NCBI RefSeq assembly: GCF_030398335.1
Contig: NZ_JAOAOP010000026.1
Location: 1-46,891, forward strand
Source of the DNA: Aquibium sp. A9E412
GTDB lineage: Bacteria; Pseudomonadota; Alphaproteobacteria; Rhizobiales; Rhizobiaceae
Length of the DNA: 46,891 bases
Direction: 5' to 3'
Both the position numbers and the translations under genes were made by a program. Position 1 is the first letter of the stretch; each line of letters opens with the position of its first letter. A model generated the notes under the pieces. That model worked only from the letters and a program-made list of their open reading frames with translations, did no database searches and was not told where the DNA came from. This document shows positions 1-11,015 of this stretch, one piece after another.

Positions 1-21
1 GGGCCGTGCCGACCGCAGGAA

Positions 22-68
22 ATTATAGTTTCGGCGGCAAAACTTTAAGATCGAGGCGACGCATTATA
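22..68 (-). promoter_or_regulatory. Two TATAAT boxes behind tldD, possible promoter for a gene outside the window
   Basis: The stretch from base 1 to the tldD stop is unusually AT-rich for this window. On the minus strand it holds two exact TATAAT hexamers, at 22-27 and 63-68. Neither has a good -35 hexamer at 16-18 bases. A GAATC (GANTC, the CcrM target) lies at 77-81. This may be a promoter region for a minus-strand gene beyond the left edge, or simply an AT-rich spacer. Confidence 0.2.
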
Positions 69-99
69 GCGGCCTTGAATCGGTGGCTTGCGCCCGCCG

Positions 100-1515
100 T
101 CAGGTCTGCGTGCCGCCGACCGTCATGCGCTCCATCTTGAGGTGCGGCTGGCCGACGCCGACCGGCACGCCCTGGCCGGCCTTGCCGCACATGCCGATGC
201 CGGTGTCGAGCGCCATGTCGTTGCCGATCATCGTCACCCGGTGCATGGCGTCTGGACCGTTGCCGATCAGCATCGCGCCGCGCACGGGATGCGTCACCTT
301 GCCGTTCTCGATCATGTAGGCCTCGGTGCAGCCGAACACGAACTTGCCCGAGGTGATGTCGACCTGGCCGCCGCCGAAGGACACCGCGTAGATGCCGCGG
401 TCGACCGAGGCGATGATCTCCTGCGGGTCCTTGTCGCCGGCCGTCATGAAGGTGTTGGTCATGCGCGGCATCGGCTCGTGCGCGTAGGATTCGCGGCGCC
501 CGTTGCCGGTCGCCTGCATGCCCATCAGCCGCGCGTTCTGCCGGTCCTGCATGTAGCCGACCAGCCGGCCGTCCTCGATCAGCACGTTGCGGCCCGACGG
601 CGTGCCCTCGTCGTCGATGGTCAGCGAGCCGCGCCGCTCGGCGATCGTGCCGTCGTCGACGACGGTGACGCCCCTGGCGGCCACCTGCTCGCCCATCAGC
701 CCGGCGAAGGCGGAGGTCTTCTTGCGGTTGAAGTCGCCTTCCAGCCCGTGGCCGACCGCCTCGTGCAGCATCACGCCCGGCCAGCCATTGGCCAGCACCA
801 CGTCGAAGGTGCCGGCCGGCGCCGGCTTCGCCTCGAGATTGACCAGCGCCTGGCGCAGCGCCGCCTCGGCGGCGAAGCGCCAGGAGTCCTCGGCGACGAA
901 GTCGCCGAACGCCTTGCGCCCGCCCATCCCGTGCGAGCCGGTTTCCTGCCGGTCGCCCTCGCCGACGACGACCGACACGTTGACGCGCACCAGCGGGCGC
1001 ACGTCTTCGGCCAGCCGGCCGTCGGCGCGGACGATCTCGACGCGCTGCCACGAGGCGGCCAGCGAGGCGGTCACCTGGCGCACGCGCGGGTCGCGCGCCC
1101 TGAGCCAGGCGTCGATCTCCTGCAGAAGCCGCACCTTCTCGTCGAAGGCCGGCGTGGCGATCGGGTTGATCTCGCCGTAGAGCTTGCGGTTGGTGCCGGC
1201 CGGCGGCTCGGCGAGCCGGCCGGAATGGCCGTGCTTGACCGTCGACACCGCGTCGACGGCGCGCCGCAGCGCGGCTTCCGACATCTCGCTCGAATGGGCG
1301 TAGCCGGTCGCCTCGCCGGCCACCGCGCGCAGGCCGAAGCCCGAGTCGGTGTTGAAGGTCGCCGTCTTCAGCCGGCCGTTGTCGAAGACCAGCGCCTCGC
1401 CCTCGCGGTACTCGAGGAAGAGCTCGCCGTCGTCGGCGCCCGAGACCGCCTCGCCCACCATCTGCCGGATGCGCTCCTGCGAGCAGTCGAACGCCGTCGT
1501 CAGCCTGTCCTTCAT
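100..1515 (-). CDS. tldD: TldD metalloprotease, 471 aa
   Basis: TldD pairs with TldE (PmbA) as a zinc protease that degrades unfolded or linear peptides and, in some bacteria, matures microcin-type peptides. The zinc motif HEAVGH is at residues 251-256, and the usual third ligand appears as Cys396 in GKFVFGCTEAY. Length (471 aa) is typical of the family. The ATG at 1515 has a weak AGG ribosome site close upstream (GGGATCAGGCG). It lies 124 bases downstream of the ialB-family gene on the same strand and may be co-transcribed with it. No tldE/pmbA partner is in the window, which is common because the two genes are often unlinked. Confidence 0.95.
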   Translation of the reverse strand: MKDRLTTAFDCSQERIRQMVGEAVSGADDGELFLEYREGEALVFDNGRLKTATFNTDSGFGLRAVAGEATGYAHSSEMSEAALRRAVDAVSTVKHGHSGRLAEPPAGTNRKLYGEINPIATPAFDEKVRLLQEIDAWLRARDPRVRQVTASLAASWQRVEIVRADGRLAEDVRPLVRVNVSVVVGEGDRQETGSHGMGGRKAFGDFVAEDSWRFAAEAALRQALVNLEAKPAPAGTFDVVLANGWPGVMLHEAVGHGLEGDFNRKKTSAFAGLMGEQVAARGVTVVDDGTIAERRGSLTIDDEGTPSGRNVLIEDGRLVGYMQDRQNARLMGMQATGNGRRESYAHEPMPRMTNTFMTAGDKDPQEIIASVDRGIYAVSFGGGQVDITSGKFVFGCTEAYMIENGKVTHPVRGAMLIGNGPDAMHRVTMIGNDMALDTGIGMCGKAGQGVPVGVGQPHLKMERMTVGGTQT

Positions 1516-1532
1516 CGCCTGATCCCGTTCCC

Positions 1533-1548
1533 GCCGGCGCGCGCCGGC
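1533..1548. repeat. 16-base perfect palindrome between ialB-like gene and tldD
   Basis: GCCGGCGC followed directly by its mirror GCGCCGGC, 18 bases upstream of the tldD start. It could fold as a short hairpin or act as a protein-binding site. In DNA this GC-rich such palindromes also arise by chance. Confidence 0.3.
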
Positions 1549-1639
1549 TGCCGTTTGTTGCCGTGCCTTCGGGGGGAGATTGGGTCGCCGCGCCGCGCAA
1601 TCAAGGCCGCGCGGCCGTCGGCGCGCGCCCGGCCGGCGG

Positions 1640-2155
1640 TCAGGGCAGGGCGGCGAAGCCCTCGGCGAAGCCGTCGAGCTCGACGGGAATGCCGATTCCC
1701 TCCTCCGGCGTCTGGAAGACGATGAAGGTCGCCTGGTCGCCGGTGCTCAGCGTCTCGACGAGCTGCTCCTCGAGGATCACCTCGGCGTAGCAGCCGTCCT
1801 GGAAGCAGCGCACGAAATAGGCCCGGCCGATGTCGCGCCCGTCGACGTTGAGGCCGAGCCCGTTGGGCAGCAGCACGCCGAGCGGCGCCAGGACGCGCAG
1901 GATCTCCGCCTTCTGGTCGGCCGTGCGCAGCACCACCACCGACAGGCCGATCTCCTGACGGTCCTCGGCGACCACGTTCTGCATCATCGCGCACTGCTCG
2001 CTCGAGGCGCCGGGCGGCGTGTCGCAGATGATCGACCAGGCGCCGTGGGTCGAGCGCACCGTGCCGCCCTGCTGGGCGGCGGCGGGCGGCAGGGCGGCCG
2101 CGGCCGCGAGCAGGAACGCGGCCGAAAGGCGCGACGCGATGCGTGTCGAAATCAT
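1640..2155 (-). CDS. IalB-family (invasion-associated locus B) secreted protein, 171 aa
   Basis: The protein has a signal peptide (hydrophobic residues about 9-24, cleavage likely after AAA-Q near residue 28), then a compact domain beginning WSIICDT, typical of the IalB family named from Bartonella and widespread in Hyphomicrobiales. Four cysteines (44, 55, 117, 122) may form two disulfides in the periplasm. The family's molecular role is not established outside Bartonella, so invasion should not be inferred from the name. The ATG at 2155 is chosen because it places the signal peptide at the N-terminus; the frame stays open upstream but without family-like sequence. It precedes tldD on the same strand. 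Confidence 0.85.
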   Translation of the reverse strand: MISTRIASRLSAAFLLAAAAALPPAAAQQGGTVRSTHGAWSIICDTPPGASSEQCAMMQNVVAEDRQEIGLSVVVLRTADQKAEILRVLAPLGVLLPNGLGLNVDGRDIGRAYFVRCFQDGCYAEVILEEQLVETLSTGDQATFIVFQTPEEGIGIPVELDGFAEGFAALP

Positions 2156-2504
2156 GTCCACTCCCGGCGAATCAGCGCGACCAATCTCGCCAAGAACGCC
2201 GCGCAAGGAAAGCCCCGTCCGCCGGCGCGGCGGGACGAGGGCAGCCTCGGCGGCAAATTCGACCGAAATTGGACTGACGCAGCGTCGCTCGCCGCCGGCG
2301 TCCCGGGCGCTCCGGCAAAACGCGCCGCGGCTGCCGCTGCCGCGCGCAAAAATGCCGCATCCGGCGTACCACCCCTTTCTTGCGGTTCGCATGAGAGTAT
2401 GGTTTGAACGCGGGCGAACGAGAACGGCCACGGCCCCGCATGCGGCCGAAGCGCAGTCTCGGCTTCCTGCCGCCGCCGTGTCGACCCGGGAGATTGTGAG
2501 GGTG
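2156..2504. other. 349-base divergent intergenic region between ialB-like gene and coxB
   Basis: No gene or RNA is recognised here. It must carry the promoters of the minus-strand ialB-like/tldD pair and of the large cox operon. A TATGGT that could be a -10 for coxB is at 2398-2403, but no matching -35 is found at normal spacing. One GANTC site (GAATC) lies at 2169-2173, close to the ialB-like start. Confidence 0.5.
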
Positions 2505-5067
<2,563 letters not shown>

Positions 5068-5083
5068 GGCAGCGAGACGAACC

Positions 5084-5110
5084 CGCGCCCGCCGCCCGCC
5101 GGCGGGCGCG
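5084..5110 (+). other. Perfect 10-bp GC hairpin between ctaD and ctaB
   Basis: Left arm CGCGCCCGCC (5084-5093), 7-base loop, right arm GGCGGGCGCG (5101-5110). There is no T-run after it, so it is not a classical terminator. It lies 17 bases after the ctaD stop inside the operon, a position suited to protecting mRNA 3' ends or to partial termination. Confidence 0.45.
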
Positions 5111-5136
5111 CAACCAACGGGACGACCGACAAAGCC

Positions 5137-6081
5137 ATGGCGCTCGCCGACACCGACCATATGGAGCGATCCGCGCCCGGCCTGTCCGAAGCGACGGCCG
5201 GCGACTTCGTGACGCTGCTCAAGCCGCGCGTCATGTCGCTCGTGGTCTTCACCGCCTTCGTCGGGCTGATCAGCGCGCCGGCGACGCCGAACCCGCTGAT
5301 CGCCGTCATCGCGGTGCTGGCGATCGCGGTGGGCGCCGGCGCCTCGGGCGCGCTCAACATGTGGTACGACGCCGACATCGACGCCGTGATGGGGCGCACC
5401 GCCAGCCGCCCCGTGCCAGCCGGCCGCGTCGCGCCGGGTGAGGCGCTCGCCTTCGGTCTGGTGCTGTCGGCGTTCGCCGTCGTCACCCTCGGCCTGATGG
5501 CGAACTGGCTGGCGGCGGCGCTGCTCGCCTTCACCATCGTCTTCTACGCCGTCGTCTACACGATGTGGCTGAAGCGCTCGACCGAGCAGAACATCGTCAT
5601 CGGCGGGGCGGCCGGCGCGCTGCCGCCGGTGATCGGCTGGGCCGCGGCGACCGGCACGGTCAGCCTCGACAGCCTGCTGATGTTCCTCATCATCTTCCTG
5701 TGGACGCCGCCGCACTTCTGGGCGCTGGCGCTGTTCAAGGCCGAGGAGTACGGCCGGGCCGGCGTGCCGATGATGCCCAACGTGTCGGGCGCGCGCGCCA
5801 CCCGGCGGCAGATCTTCGTCTACACGGTGCTGACGGCCGTGAGCGGGCTGCTGCCGGTCGCTACCGGGCTGGCCGGCCCCGCCTACGGGGTGGTCGCGCT
5901 GCTGCTCGGCGCCGGCTTCGTGCACCGCGCCTGGCGCGTTCTCGCCATGGCCGACAGCGACCGGGCCATGAAGCCGGCCAAGGCGCTGTTCGCCTATTCG
6001 CTTCTCTATCTGTTCGCCCTGTTCGCCGCGCTGATGGCCGATGCCGTGGCCGCGCGGCTGATCCCGGGGCCCTGGGTCTGA
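5137..6081 (+). CDS. ctaB: Protoheme IX farnesyltransferase (heme O synthase), 314 aa
   Basis: CtaB joins a farnesyl group to protoheme IX to make heme O, the precursor of the heme A used by the aa3 oxidase. It is a polytopic UbiA-family prenyltransferase with about eight or nine helices. The first Asp-rich prenyl-diphosphate motif reads NMWYDADID (residues 74-82), followed by [11 protein letters not shown]. Length is typical. It sits 69 bases downstream of ctaD, the first accessory gene behind the first two structural genes. No ctaA (heme A synthase) is in the window. Confidence 0.96.
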   Translation: MALADTDHMERSAPGLSEATAGDFVTLLKPRVMSLVVFTAFVGLISAPATPNPLIAVIAVLAIAVGAGASGALNMWYDADIDAVMGRTASRPVPAGRVAPGEALAFGLVLSAFAVVTLGLMANWLAAALLAFTIVFYAVVYTMWLKRSTEQNIVIGGAAGALPPVIGWAAATGTVSLDSLLMFLIIFLWTPPHFWALALFKAEEYGRAGVPMMPNVSGARATRRQIFVYTVLTAVSGLLPVATGLAGPAYGVVALLLGAGFVHRAWRVLAMADSDRAMKPAKALFAYSLLYLFALFAALMADAVAARLIPGPWV

Positions 6082-6085
6082 CGTC

Positions 6086-6241
6086 ATGAAACACGACCTC
6101 GTCAAGCCGACGGAGGCGCAGCTCAAGGCGCGCCGCAATCGCTCGATCGCCCTGGCGCTGGCGCTGGCGGCCTTCGTCATCCTCGTCTATCTGGGCAGCG
6201 TGGCCAAGCTCGGCCCCGCCATCCTCAGCCGGCCGATGTGA
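6086..6241 (+). CDS. coxF: CoxF-like small membrane protein, 51 aa
   Basis: A 51-codon gene begins at ATG 6086, only four bases after the ctaB stop, and ends just before ctaG. The product starts MKHDLVKPTEAQLKARRNRS, then has one hydrophobic helix (about 21-38) and a short tail. This basic, single-helix architecture and its place between ctaB and ctaG match the small CoxF protein known from rhizobial cox operons. Its function is not settled; a role in oxidase assembly is inferred from position. Confidence 0.8.
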   Translation: MKHDLVKPTEAQLKARRNRSIALALALAAFVILVYLGSVAKLGPAILSRPM

Positions 6242-6248
6242 GGCAGCC

Positions 6249-6857
6249 ATGAGCGGCACCACCCCCGACAAGGCACAGCGCAGCAACCTGGCGGTCGCCG
6301 GTGTCTGCCTCGGCGTGTTCGTCGGCATGGTCGGCATGGCCTATGCGGCCGTGCCGCTCTACGACCTGTTCTGCCGCGTCACCGGCTATGGCGGCACCAC
6401 GCAGCGCGTCACGCAGTATTCCGACCGCGTGCTCGACCGCCAGATCACGGTGCGCTTCGACGCCAACACCGCCGGCGGCCTGCCGTGGGAGTTCAAGCCG
6501 GTCGCGCGCTCGGTCTCGATGCCGATCGGCGAGACGGTCGAGGCGCGCTACACCGCCAGGAACACCTTCACCGCGCCGACCCGCGGCACGGCGACGTTCA
6601 ACGTCGCGCCGGCGCTGGCGGGTGCCTACTTCAACAAGGTCGAGTGCTTCTGCTTCACCGAGACCGAGCTGGCGCCGGGCGAGAGCATGGAGATGCCGGT
6701 CGTCTTCTACATCGACCCCGACATCGTCGACGTGCCGGACCTGGCGCATGTCGAGACCATCACGCTGTCCTACACCTTTTTCCCGAAAGACGGGGATGAA
6801 CCAGTGGCCGCCGCGTCGGAGGCATCCGCGGCCGGCCGAAACGATCTCGGGGGTTGA
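6249..6857 (+). CDS. ctaG: Cytochrome c oxidase assembly protein CtaG (Cox11), 202 aa
   Basis: CtaG/Cox11 delivers copper to the CuB site of subunit I. It has one N-terminal membrane helix (about 14-35) and a periplasmic immunoglobulin-like domain with the copper motif CFCF at residues 133-136 (VECFCFTE). The sequence MAYAAVPLYDLFCRVTGYGG at the end of the helix is characteristic. It begins seven bases after coxF and ends six bases before the coxC ATG, so it is translated in the middle of the oxidase operon. Confidence 0.97.
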   Translation: MSGTTPDKAQRSNLAVAGVCLGVFVGMVGMAYAAVPLYDLFCRVTGYGGTTQRVTQYSDRVLDRQITVRFDANTAGGLPWEFKPVARSVSMPIGETVEARYTARNTFTAPTRGTATFNVAPALAGAYFNKVECFCFTETELAPGESMEMPVVFYIDPDIVDVPDLAHVETITLSYTFFPKDGDEPVAAASEASAAGRNDLGG

Positions 6858-6863
6858 TTGAAC

Positions 6864-7736
6864 ATGGCCGACACGCACGCAAAGCACCACGACTACCATC
6901 TGGTCGATCCCAGCCCGTGGCCGGCGCTCGGCGCGCTCGGCGCGCTGGTCATGGCGTTCGGCGGCATCGTGTGGATGCAGGCGATCAACGGCCGCTCGCT
7001 GCCGGTGTTCGGCCTCGAGCTCGCCAATCCGTGGCTGTTCTTCATCGGCCTGGCGATCGTGCTCTACACCATGTACGGCTGGTGGTCCGACACGGTGAAG
7101 GAATCGCGCGAGGGCCATCACACGCAGGTCGTGTCGCTGCACCTGCGCTACGGCATGATCATGTTCATCGCCTCGGAGGTGATGTTCTTCGTCGCCTGGT
7201 TCTGGGCCTTCTTCGACGCCAGCCTGTTCCCCGGCGACCCCACGCAGGTGGCGCGCGTCGAGCACACCGGCGGCACCTGGCCGCCGGCCGGCATCGAGGT
7301 GCTCGACCCCTTCCACCTGCCGCTCTACAACACGATCATCCTGCTTCTGTCGGGCACCACGGTGACCTGGGCGCACCACGCGCTGCTCGAGAACGACCGG
7401 CGCGGCCTGGTCTGGGGTCTGGGGCTGACCGTCGCGCTCGGCCTGCTGTTCACCTTCGTGCAGGGCTACGAGTACATGGTGGCGCCGTTCGCCTTCAAGG
7501 ATTCGATCTACGGCGCGACCTTCTTCATGGCGACCGGCTTCCACGGCTTCCACGTCATCATCGGCACCATCTTCCTGATCGTCTGCCTGATCCGGGCGCT
7601 GGCCGGCCACTTCACGCCGGACAAGCACTTCGGCTTCGAGGCGGCGGCCTGGTACTGGCACTTCGTCGACGTGGTGTGGCTGTTCCTGTTCGCCAGCATC
7701 TATGTGTGGGCATCGGCGGGCGCGCCGATCCACTGA
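6864..7736 (+). CDS. ctaE: Cytochrome c oxidase subunit III, 290 aa
   Basis: Subunit III (also called CoxC) is a seven-helix membrane protein that stabilises the oxidase and its proton uptake. The helix sequence SEVMFFVAWFWAFF with its conserved glutamate, and later GYEYMVAPFAFKDSIYGATF and FHGFHVIIGTIFL, are diagnostic. ATG 6864 is preferred over a TTG two codons earlier. The protein ends WYWHFVDVVWLFLF...YVWASAGAPIH as in relatives. A perfect 11-bp hairpin follows the stop. Confidence 0.97.
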   Translation: MADTHAKHHDYHLVDPSPWPALGALGALVMAFGGIVWMQAINGRSLPVFGLELANPWLFFIGLAIVLYTMYGWWSDTVKESREGHHTQVVSLHLRYGMIMFIASEVMFFVAWFWAFFDASLFPGDPTQVARVEHTGGTWPPAGIEVLDPFHLPLYNTIILLLSGTTVTWAHHALLENDRRGLVWGLGLTVALGLLFTFVQGYEYMVAPFAFKDSIYGATFFMATGFHGFHVIIGTIFLIVCLIRALAGHFTPDKHFGFEAAAWYWHFVDVVWLFLFASIYVWASAGAPIH

Positions 7737-7759
7737 CCGGGCGCGCCGCCCGCGTGCCC

Positions 7760-7784
7760 CGGCGGCCGGACCGTCCGGCCGCCG
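7760..7784 (+). other. Perfect 11-bp GC hairpin after coxC
   Basis: Left arm CGGCGGCCGGA (7760-7770), 3-base loop CCG, right arm TCCGGCCGCCG (7774-7784). No T-run follows. It separates the structural gene coxC from DUF983/surf1 in the same way that the 5084-5110 hairpin follows ctaD. It may stabilise upstream mRNA or lower read-through into the assembly and metabolic genes. Confidence 0.5.
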
Positions 7785-7809
7785 CAACGCCAACCGGCGG
7801 TGAGCGACC

Positions 7810-8196
7810 ATGGACGACGACAAGGCGACCTGGCCTTCGGTCGACCCGGCGAGCGCCGGGCTGCGCGGGCGCTGCCCGCGCTGCGGCGAGGGGCGGCTGT
7901 TCGACGGCTTCCTGGGCGTCGGCAGCCGCTGTTCCAATTGCGGGCTCGACTACGGCTTCGCCGACGCCGGCGATGGGCCGGCGGTCTTCGTCATCCTGAT
8001 CATCGGCTTTGTCGTCGTCGGCCTGGCGCTGTGGCTCGAGGTCACGCTGGCGCCGCCGCTGTGGGTCCACTTCCTGCTGTGGACACCGCTGATCGTCGCC
8101 GCCAGCCTGGTGGCGCTGCGCCTCGTGAAGGGGCTGATGATCGGCCTGCAATACCGCAATAAGGCCGCCGAGGGGCGTCTGGACACCCGCCGATGA
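7810..8196 (+). CDS. DUF983 membrane protein with zinc-ribbon N-terminus, 128 aa
   Basis: The N-terminal half has two CxxC pairs (Cys22/25 and Cys41/44: RCPRCGEG and RCSNCGLD), a likely zinc ribbon. Two hydrophobic helices follow (about 58-78 and 82-105). DUF983 proteins occur very often in alphaproteobacterial cox operons between coxC and surf1, as here, and are presumed to help oxidase biogenesis, but no biochemical role is known to me. Its stop overlaps the surf1 start (ATGA), indicating translational coupling. Confidence 0.88.
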   Translation: MDDDKATWPSVDPASAGLRGRCPRCGEGRLFDGFLGVGSRCSNCGLDYGFADAGDGPAVFVILIIGFVVVGLALWLEVTLAPPLWVHFLLWTPLIVAASLVALRLVKGLMIGLQYRNKAAEGRLDTRR

Positions 8197-8954
8197 CCGA
8201 TCCCGCGCGCAGCGCCGCGGCGGACGGCCGCCGCGTCTGGCTGGTGCTGGCGGCGGCCGGCGTGATGCTCGTCGTGCTGCTCGGCCTCGGCACCTGGCAG
8301 GTGCAGCGGCTCGCCTGGAAGGAGGCGCTGATCGCGCGGGTCGACGCGCGCGTGGCGCAGCCGCCCGTCGCGCTCGCCGATCTCGCAGCACGGCTCGGCG
8401 AGCCGCAGGCGCTCGACTACACGCCGGTGAGGCTCGCGGGCCGCTTCCTGCACGAGCGCGAGATGTACGTGCTGGCGACCGAGGCCGGCCAGTCGGGCTG
8501 GCACGTCTACACGCCGCTCGTCCTCGACCGGGCCGCCCCCTTCGGCGACACCGTGATCGTCAACCGCGGCTTCGTGCCCTACGACCGGCGCGACCCGGCG
8601 ACGCGGCCGGGCTCGCAGCCCGAAGGCACGGTCGCGATCGAGGGGCTGGCGCGCAGCGCGCCGCGCGGCAAGCCGGGCGCGCTGGTGCCCGACAACGCGC
8701 CCGCCGACGGCACCTACTACTGGAAGGAATGGCCGGCCATGGTGCGTGCCGCGGCGCTCGATCCGGCCGACACCGTGCCGTTCTTCGTCGATGCCGGGCC
8801 GGGCGGCGCGGCCGCGCTGCCGGTCGGCGGGGTGACGCGCATCGCCTTTCCCAACAGCCACCTGCAATACGCCATCACCTGGTACGGCCTGGCGCTGGCG
8901 CTCGTCGCCGTCGTCTTCGTGTGGCTGCGGGGCAGCCGTGCCGGGCGCGGCTGA
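8193..8954 (+). CDS. surf1: SURF1 family cytochrome oxidase assembly factor, 253 aa
   Basis: SURF1 (Shy1) helps insert heme A into subunit I. The layout is canonical: an N-terminal helix (about 14-33) ending [17 protein letters not shown], a periplasmic domain with [10 protein letters not shown], and a C-terminal helix introduced by [17 protein letters not shown] (about 222-246). The start overlaps the DUF983 stop by four bases. It closes the oxidase part of the operon; ispH follows 70 bases later. Confidence 0.95.
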   Translation: MTDPARSAAADGRRVWLVLAAAGVMLVVLLGLGTWQVQRLAWKEALIARVDARVAQPPVALADLAARLGEPQALDYTPVRLAGRFLHEREMYVLATEAGQSGWHVYTPLVLDRAAPFGDTVIVNRGFVPYDRRDPATRPGSQPEGTVAIEGLARSAPRGKPGALVPDNAPADGTYYWKEWPAMVRAAALDPADTVPFFVDAGPGGAAALPVGGVTRIAFPNSHLQYAITWYGLALALVAVVFVWLRGSRAGRG

Positions 8955-8968
8955 CCGCCGCGCCGCCC

Positions 8969-8997
8969 TTGACAGGGGCGGCCCGCCGCCCTCATGT
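8969..8997 (+). promoter_or_regulatory. Possible internal promoter before ispH
   Basis: An exact TTGACA lies at 8969-8974 in the 70-base gap between surf1 and ispH. Seventeen bases later the sequence TCATGT is a poor -10. The perfect -35 and its placement suggest that ispH, an essential gene, may have its own promoter in addition to cox operon read-through. The weak -10 keeps this uncertain. Confidence 0.3.
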
Positions 8998-9024
8998 CAG
9001 GCGCGACCGGGACCAGGCAGGACC

Positions 9025-10035
9025 ATGCTCGACACGACGCAGAAAACCAGGCTGAAGGTGAGGCTGTGCACGCCGCGCGGCTTTTGCGCCGGCGTCGACC
9101 GGGCGATCCAGATCGTCGTGCTGGCGCTCAAGAAATACGGCGCGCCGGTCTATGTGCGCCACGAGATCGTGCACAACCGCTACGTGGTCGAAGGTCTGCA
9201 GGCGCGCGGCGCCGTGTTCGTCGAGGAGCTGTCGGAGATCCCGGCCGAGCATCGCGAGTGCCCGGTGGTGTTCTCCGCGCACGGCGTGCCGAAATCGGTG
9301 CCGGCCGACGCCGAGGCGCGCAAGCTGTTCTATCTCGACGCCACCTGCCCGCTGGTCTCCAAGGTGCACAAGCAGGCGATGCGCCATCGCCGGCTCGGCC
9401 GCCACGTGCTGCTCGTCGGCCATGCCGGCCATCCCGAGGTGATCGGCACCATGGGCCAGCTTCCCGAGGGCGCGGTGTCGCTGATCGAGACGGTGGCCGA
9501 TGCCGAGCGCTTCGCGCCACCGGCCGGTGCAGCACTCGGCTTCGTCACCCAGACGACGCTGTCGCTCGACGACACCGCGGCGATCATCGAGGCGCTCGAG
9601 GCGCGCTTTCCCGACATCCAGGCGCCGGCGGCCGAATCGATCTGCTACGCCACCACCAACCGCCAGGAGGCGGTCAAGGAGACGGCGACCGGCGCCGACC
9701 TCTTCCTCGTCGTCGGCGCGCCGAACTCGTCCAATTCGCGCCGCCTGGTCGAGGTCGCCGAACGGGCCGGCGCCGGCCGCGCCATGCTGGTGCAGCGCGC
9801 CGCCGACATTCCGTGGGACACGCTCGGCCCGATCTCCGTGCTCGGGCTGTCGGCCGGCGCCTCGGCGCCGGAGATCATCGTCGAGGAGATCATCGACGCC
9901 TTCGCCGAGCGCTACGCCGTCGACGTCGAGCCTGTCGTGACGGCCGAGGAGACGGAGAACTTTCCCGTCATGCGCGCGCTGCGCGACGTTGAGCTGACGC
10001 GCCAGGACATGGCCTTCGTCAACGGCGACGGCTGA
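9025..10035 (+). CDS. ispH: 4-hydroxy-3-methylbut-2-enyl diphosphate reductase, 336 aa
   Basis: IspH (LytB) catalyses the last step of the MEP isoprenoid pathway, reducing HMBPP to IPP and DMAPP with a [4Fe-4S] cluster. The three cluster cysteines are present: Cys21 ([10 protein letters not shown]), Cys108 ([11 protein letters not shown]) and Cys207 ([10 protein letters not shown]). The His motifs ([19 protein letters not shown]) and the [11 protein letters not shown] segment are also intact. The ATG at 9025 follows AGGCAGGACC; the frame runs open upstream into surf1, but family N-termini match the chosen start. It ends 11 bases before thrB. Confidence 0.97.
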   Translation: MLDTTQKTRLKVRLCTPRGFCAGVDRAIQIVVLALKKYGAPVYVRHEIVHNRYVVEGLQARGAVFVEELSEIPAEHRECPVVFSAHGVPKSVPADAEARKLFYLDATCPLVSKVHKQAMRHRRLGRHVLLVGHAGHPEVIGTMGQLPEGAVSLIETVADAERFAPPAGAALGFVTQTTLSLDDTAAIIEALEARFPDIQAPAAESICYATTNRQEAVKETATGADLFLVVGAPNSSNSRRLVEVAERAGAGRAMLVQRAADIPWDTLGPISVLGLSAGASAPEIIVEEIIDAFAERYAVDVEPVVTAEETENFPVMRALRDVELTRQDMAFVNGDG

Positions 10036-10046
10036 CCCGGCACGCC

Positions 10047-11015
10047 ATGGCCGTCTACACCGACGTCTCGGAAACCGAGCTGGAAGACTTTCTCGCCGCC
10101 TACGACGTGGGCGGGCTCATGTCCTACAAGGGCATCGCCGAGGGCTCGGAGAACTCCAACTACCTGCTGCACACGCAGGCCGGGTCCTTCATCCTGACGC
10201 TCTACGAGCGCCGCGTGGAGGAGCGCGACCTGCCGTTCTTCCTCGGCCTGATGGAGCATCTGGCGCGCAAGGGTGTGTCCTGCCCGCTGCCCGTGCGCCG
10301 GCGCGACGGCGCGGTGATCGGCCGGCTCGCCGGCCGGCCGGCCGCGCTCATCACCTTTCTCGAGGGCATGTGGATGCGCCGGCCGCAGCCGCAGCACTGC
10401 CGCGCGGTGGGCCGCGCGCTGGCCGAACTGCACCTGGCCGGCGCCGACTTTCCCATGCGTCGCGACAACGCGCTCGGCCTGAAGGGCATGCGCAGGCTGT
10501 GGGCGATGGCGGAGGACCGCGCCGACGAGGTCGAGCCCGGCCTGGCGGCCGAGGTCGAGCGCGATTTCGCCGCGCTCGCAGCCGGCTGGCCGCGCGACCT
10601 GCCGGCGGGCATCGTGCATGCCGACCTGTTTCCCGACAACGTGTTCTTCCTCGGCGGCGCGGTGTCGGGGCTGATCGACTTCTATTTCGCCTGCGACGAC
10701 CTCTACGCCTATGACGTGGCGACCTGCCTCAACGCCTGGTGCTTCGAGAAGGACCACGCCTTCAACCTGACCAAGGGCACCGCGCTGCTCGCCGGCTACC
10801 AGGAGGTGCGCGCGCTGTCGGCCGCCGAGATCGACGCGCTGCCGCTGCTCGCCCGCGGTTCGGCGCTGCGCTTCATGCTCACCCGCCTGTACGACTGGCT
10901 CACCATCCCCGACGGCGCGCTGGTGCAGAAGCGCGACCCCATGGAGTACGTCCGCCGCATGCGCTTTCACCGACAGATCGCCTCGCCCACCGAATACGGC
11001 GTGGTGCCGGCGTGA
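10047..11015 (+). CDS. thrB: Homoserine kinase, aminoglycoside-phosphotransferase fold (ThrB type II), 322 aa
   Basis: It phosphorylates homoserine to O-phosphohomoserine, the substrate of threonine synthase (thrC is at 18.5-19.9 kb). Unlike the GHMP-type enzyme of enteric bacteria, this is the APH-like form found in alphaproteobacteria. The catalytic loop is HADLFPDN (His191, Asp193, Asn198) and the metal site is IDFYFACDD (Asp211). The N-terminal [20 protein letters not shown] is typical. Its TGA overlaps the GTG start of rnhA (GTGA). Confidence 0.96.
   Translation: MAVYTDVSETELEDFLAAYDVGGLMSYKGIAEGSENSNYLLHTQAGSFILTLYERRVEERDLPFFLGLMEHLARKGVSCPLPVRRRDGAVIGRLAGRPAALITFLEGMWMRRPQPQHCRAVGRALAELHLAGADFPMRRDNALGLKGMRRLWAMAEDRADEVEPGLAAEVERDFAALAAGWPRDLPAGIVHADLFPDNVFFLGGAVSGLIDFYFACDDLYAYDVATCLNAWCFEKDHAFNLTKGTALLAGYQEVRALSAAEIDALPLLARGSALRFMLTRLYDWLTIPDGALVQKRDPMEYVRRMRFHRQIASPTEYGVVPA

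Noticed and set aside
1640-2155. Reading the IalB-family gene as a virulence factor
   Set aside because: The family is widespread in non-pathogenic Hyphomicrobiales; nothing else in the window suggests host invasion.
2375-2403. A promoter for coxB around TATGGT at 2398-2403
   Set aside because: No acceptable -35 at 16-18 bases; TTGCGG at 2380 is only 12 bases away.
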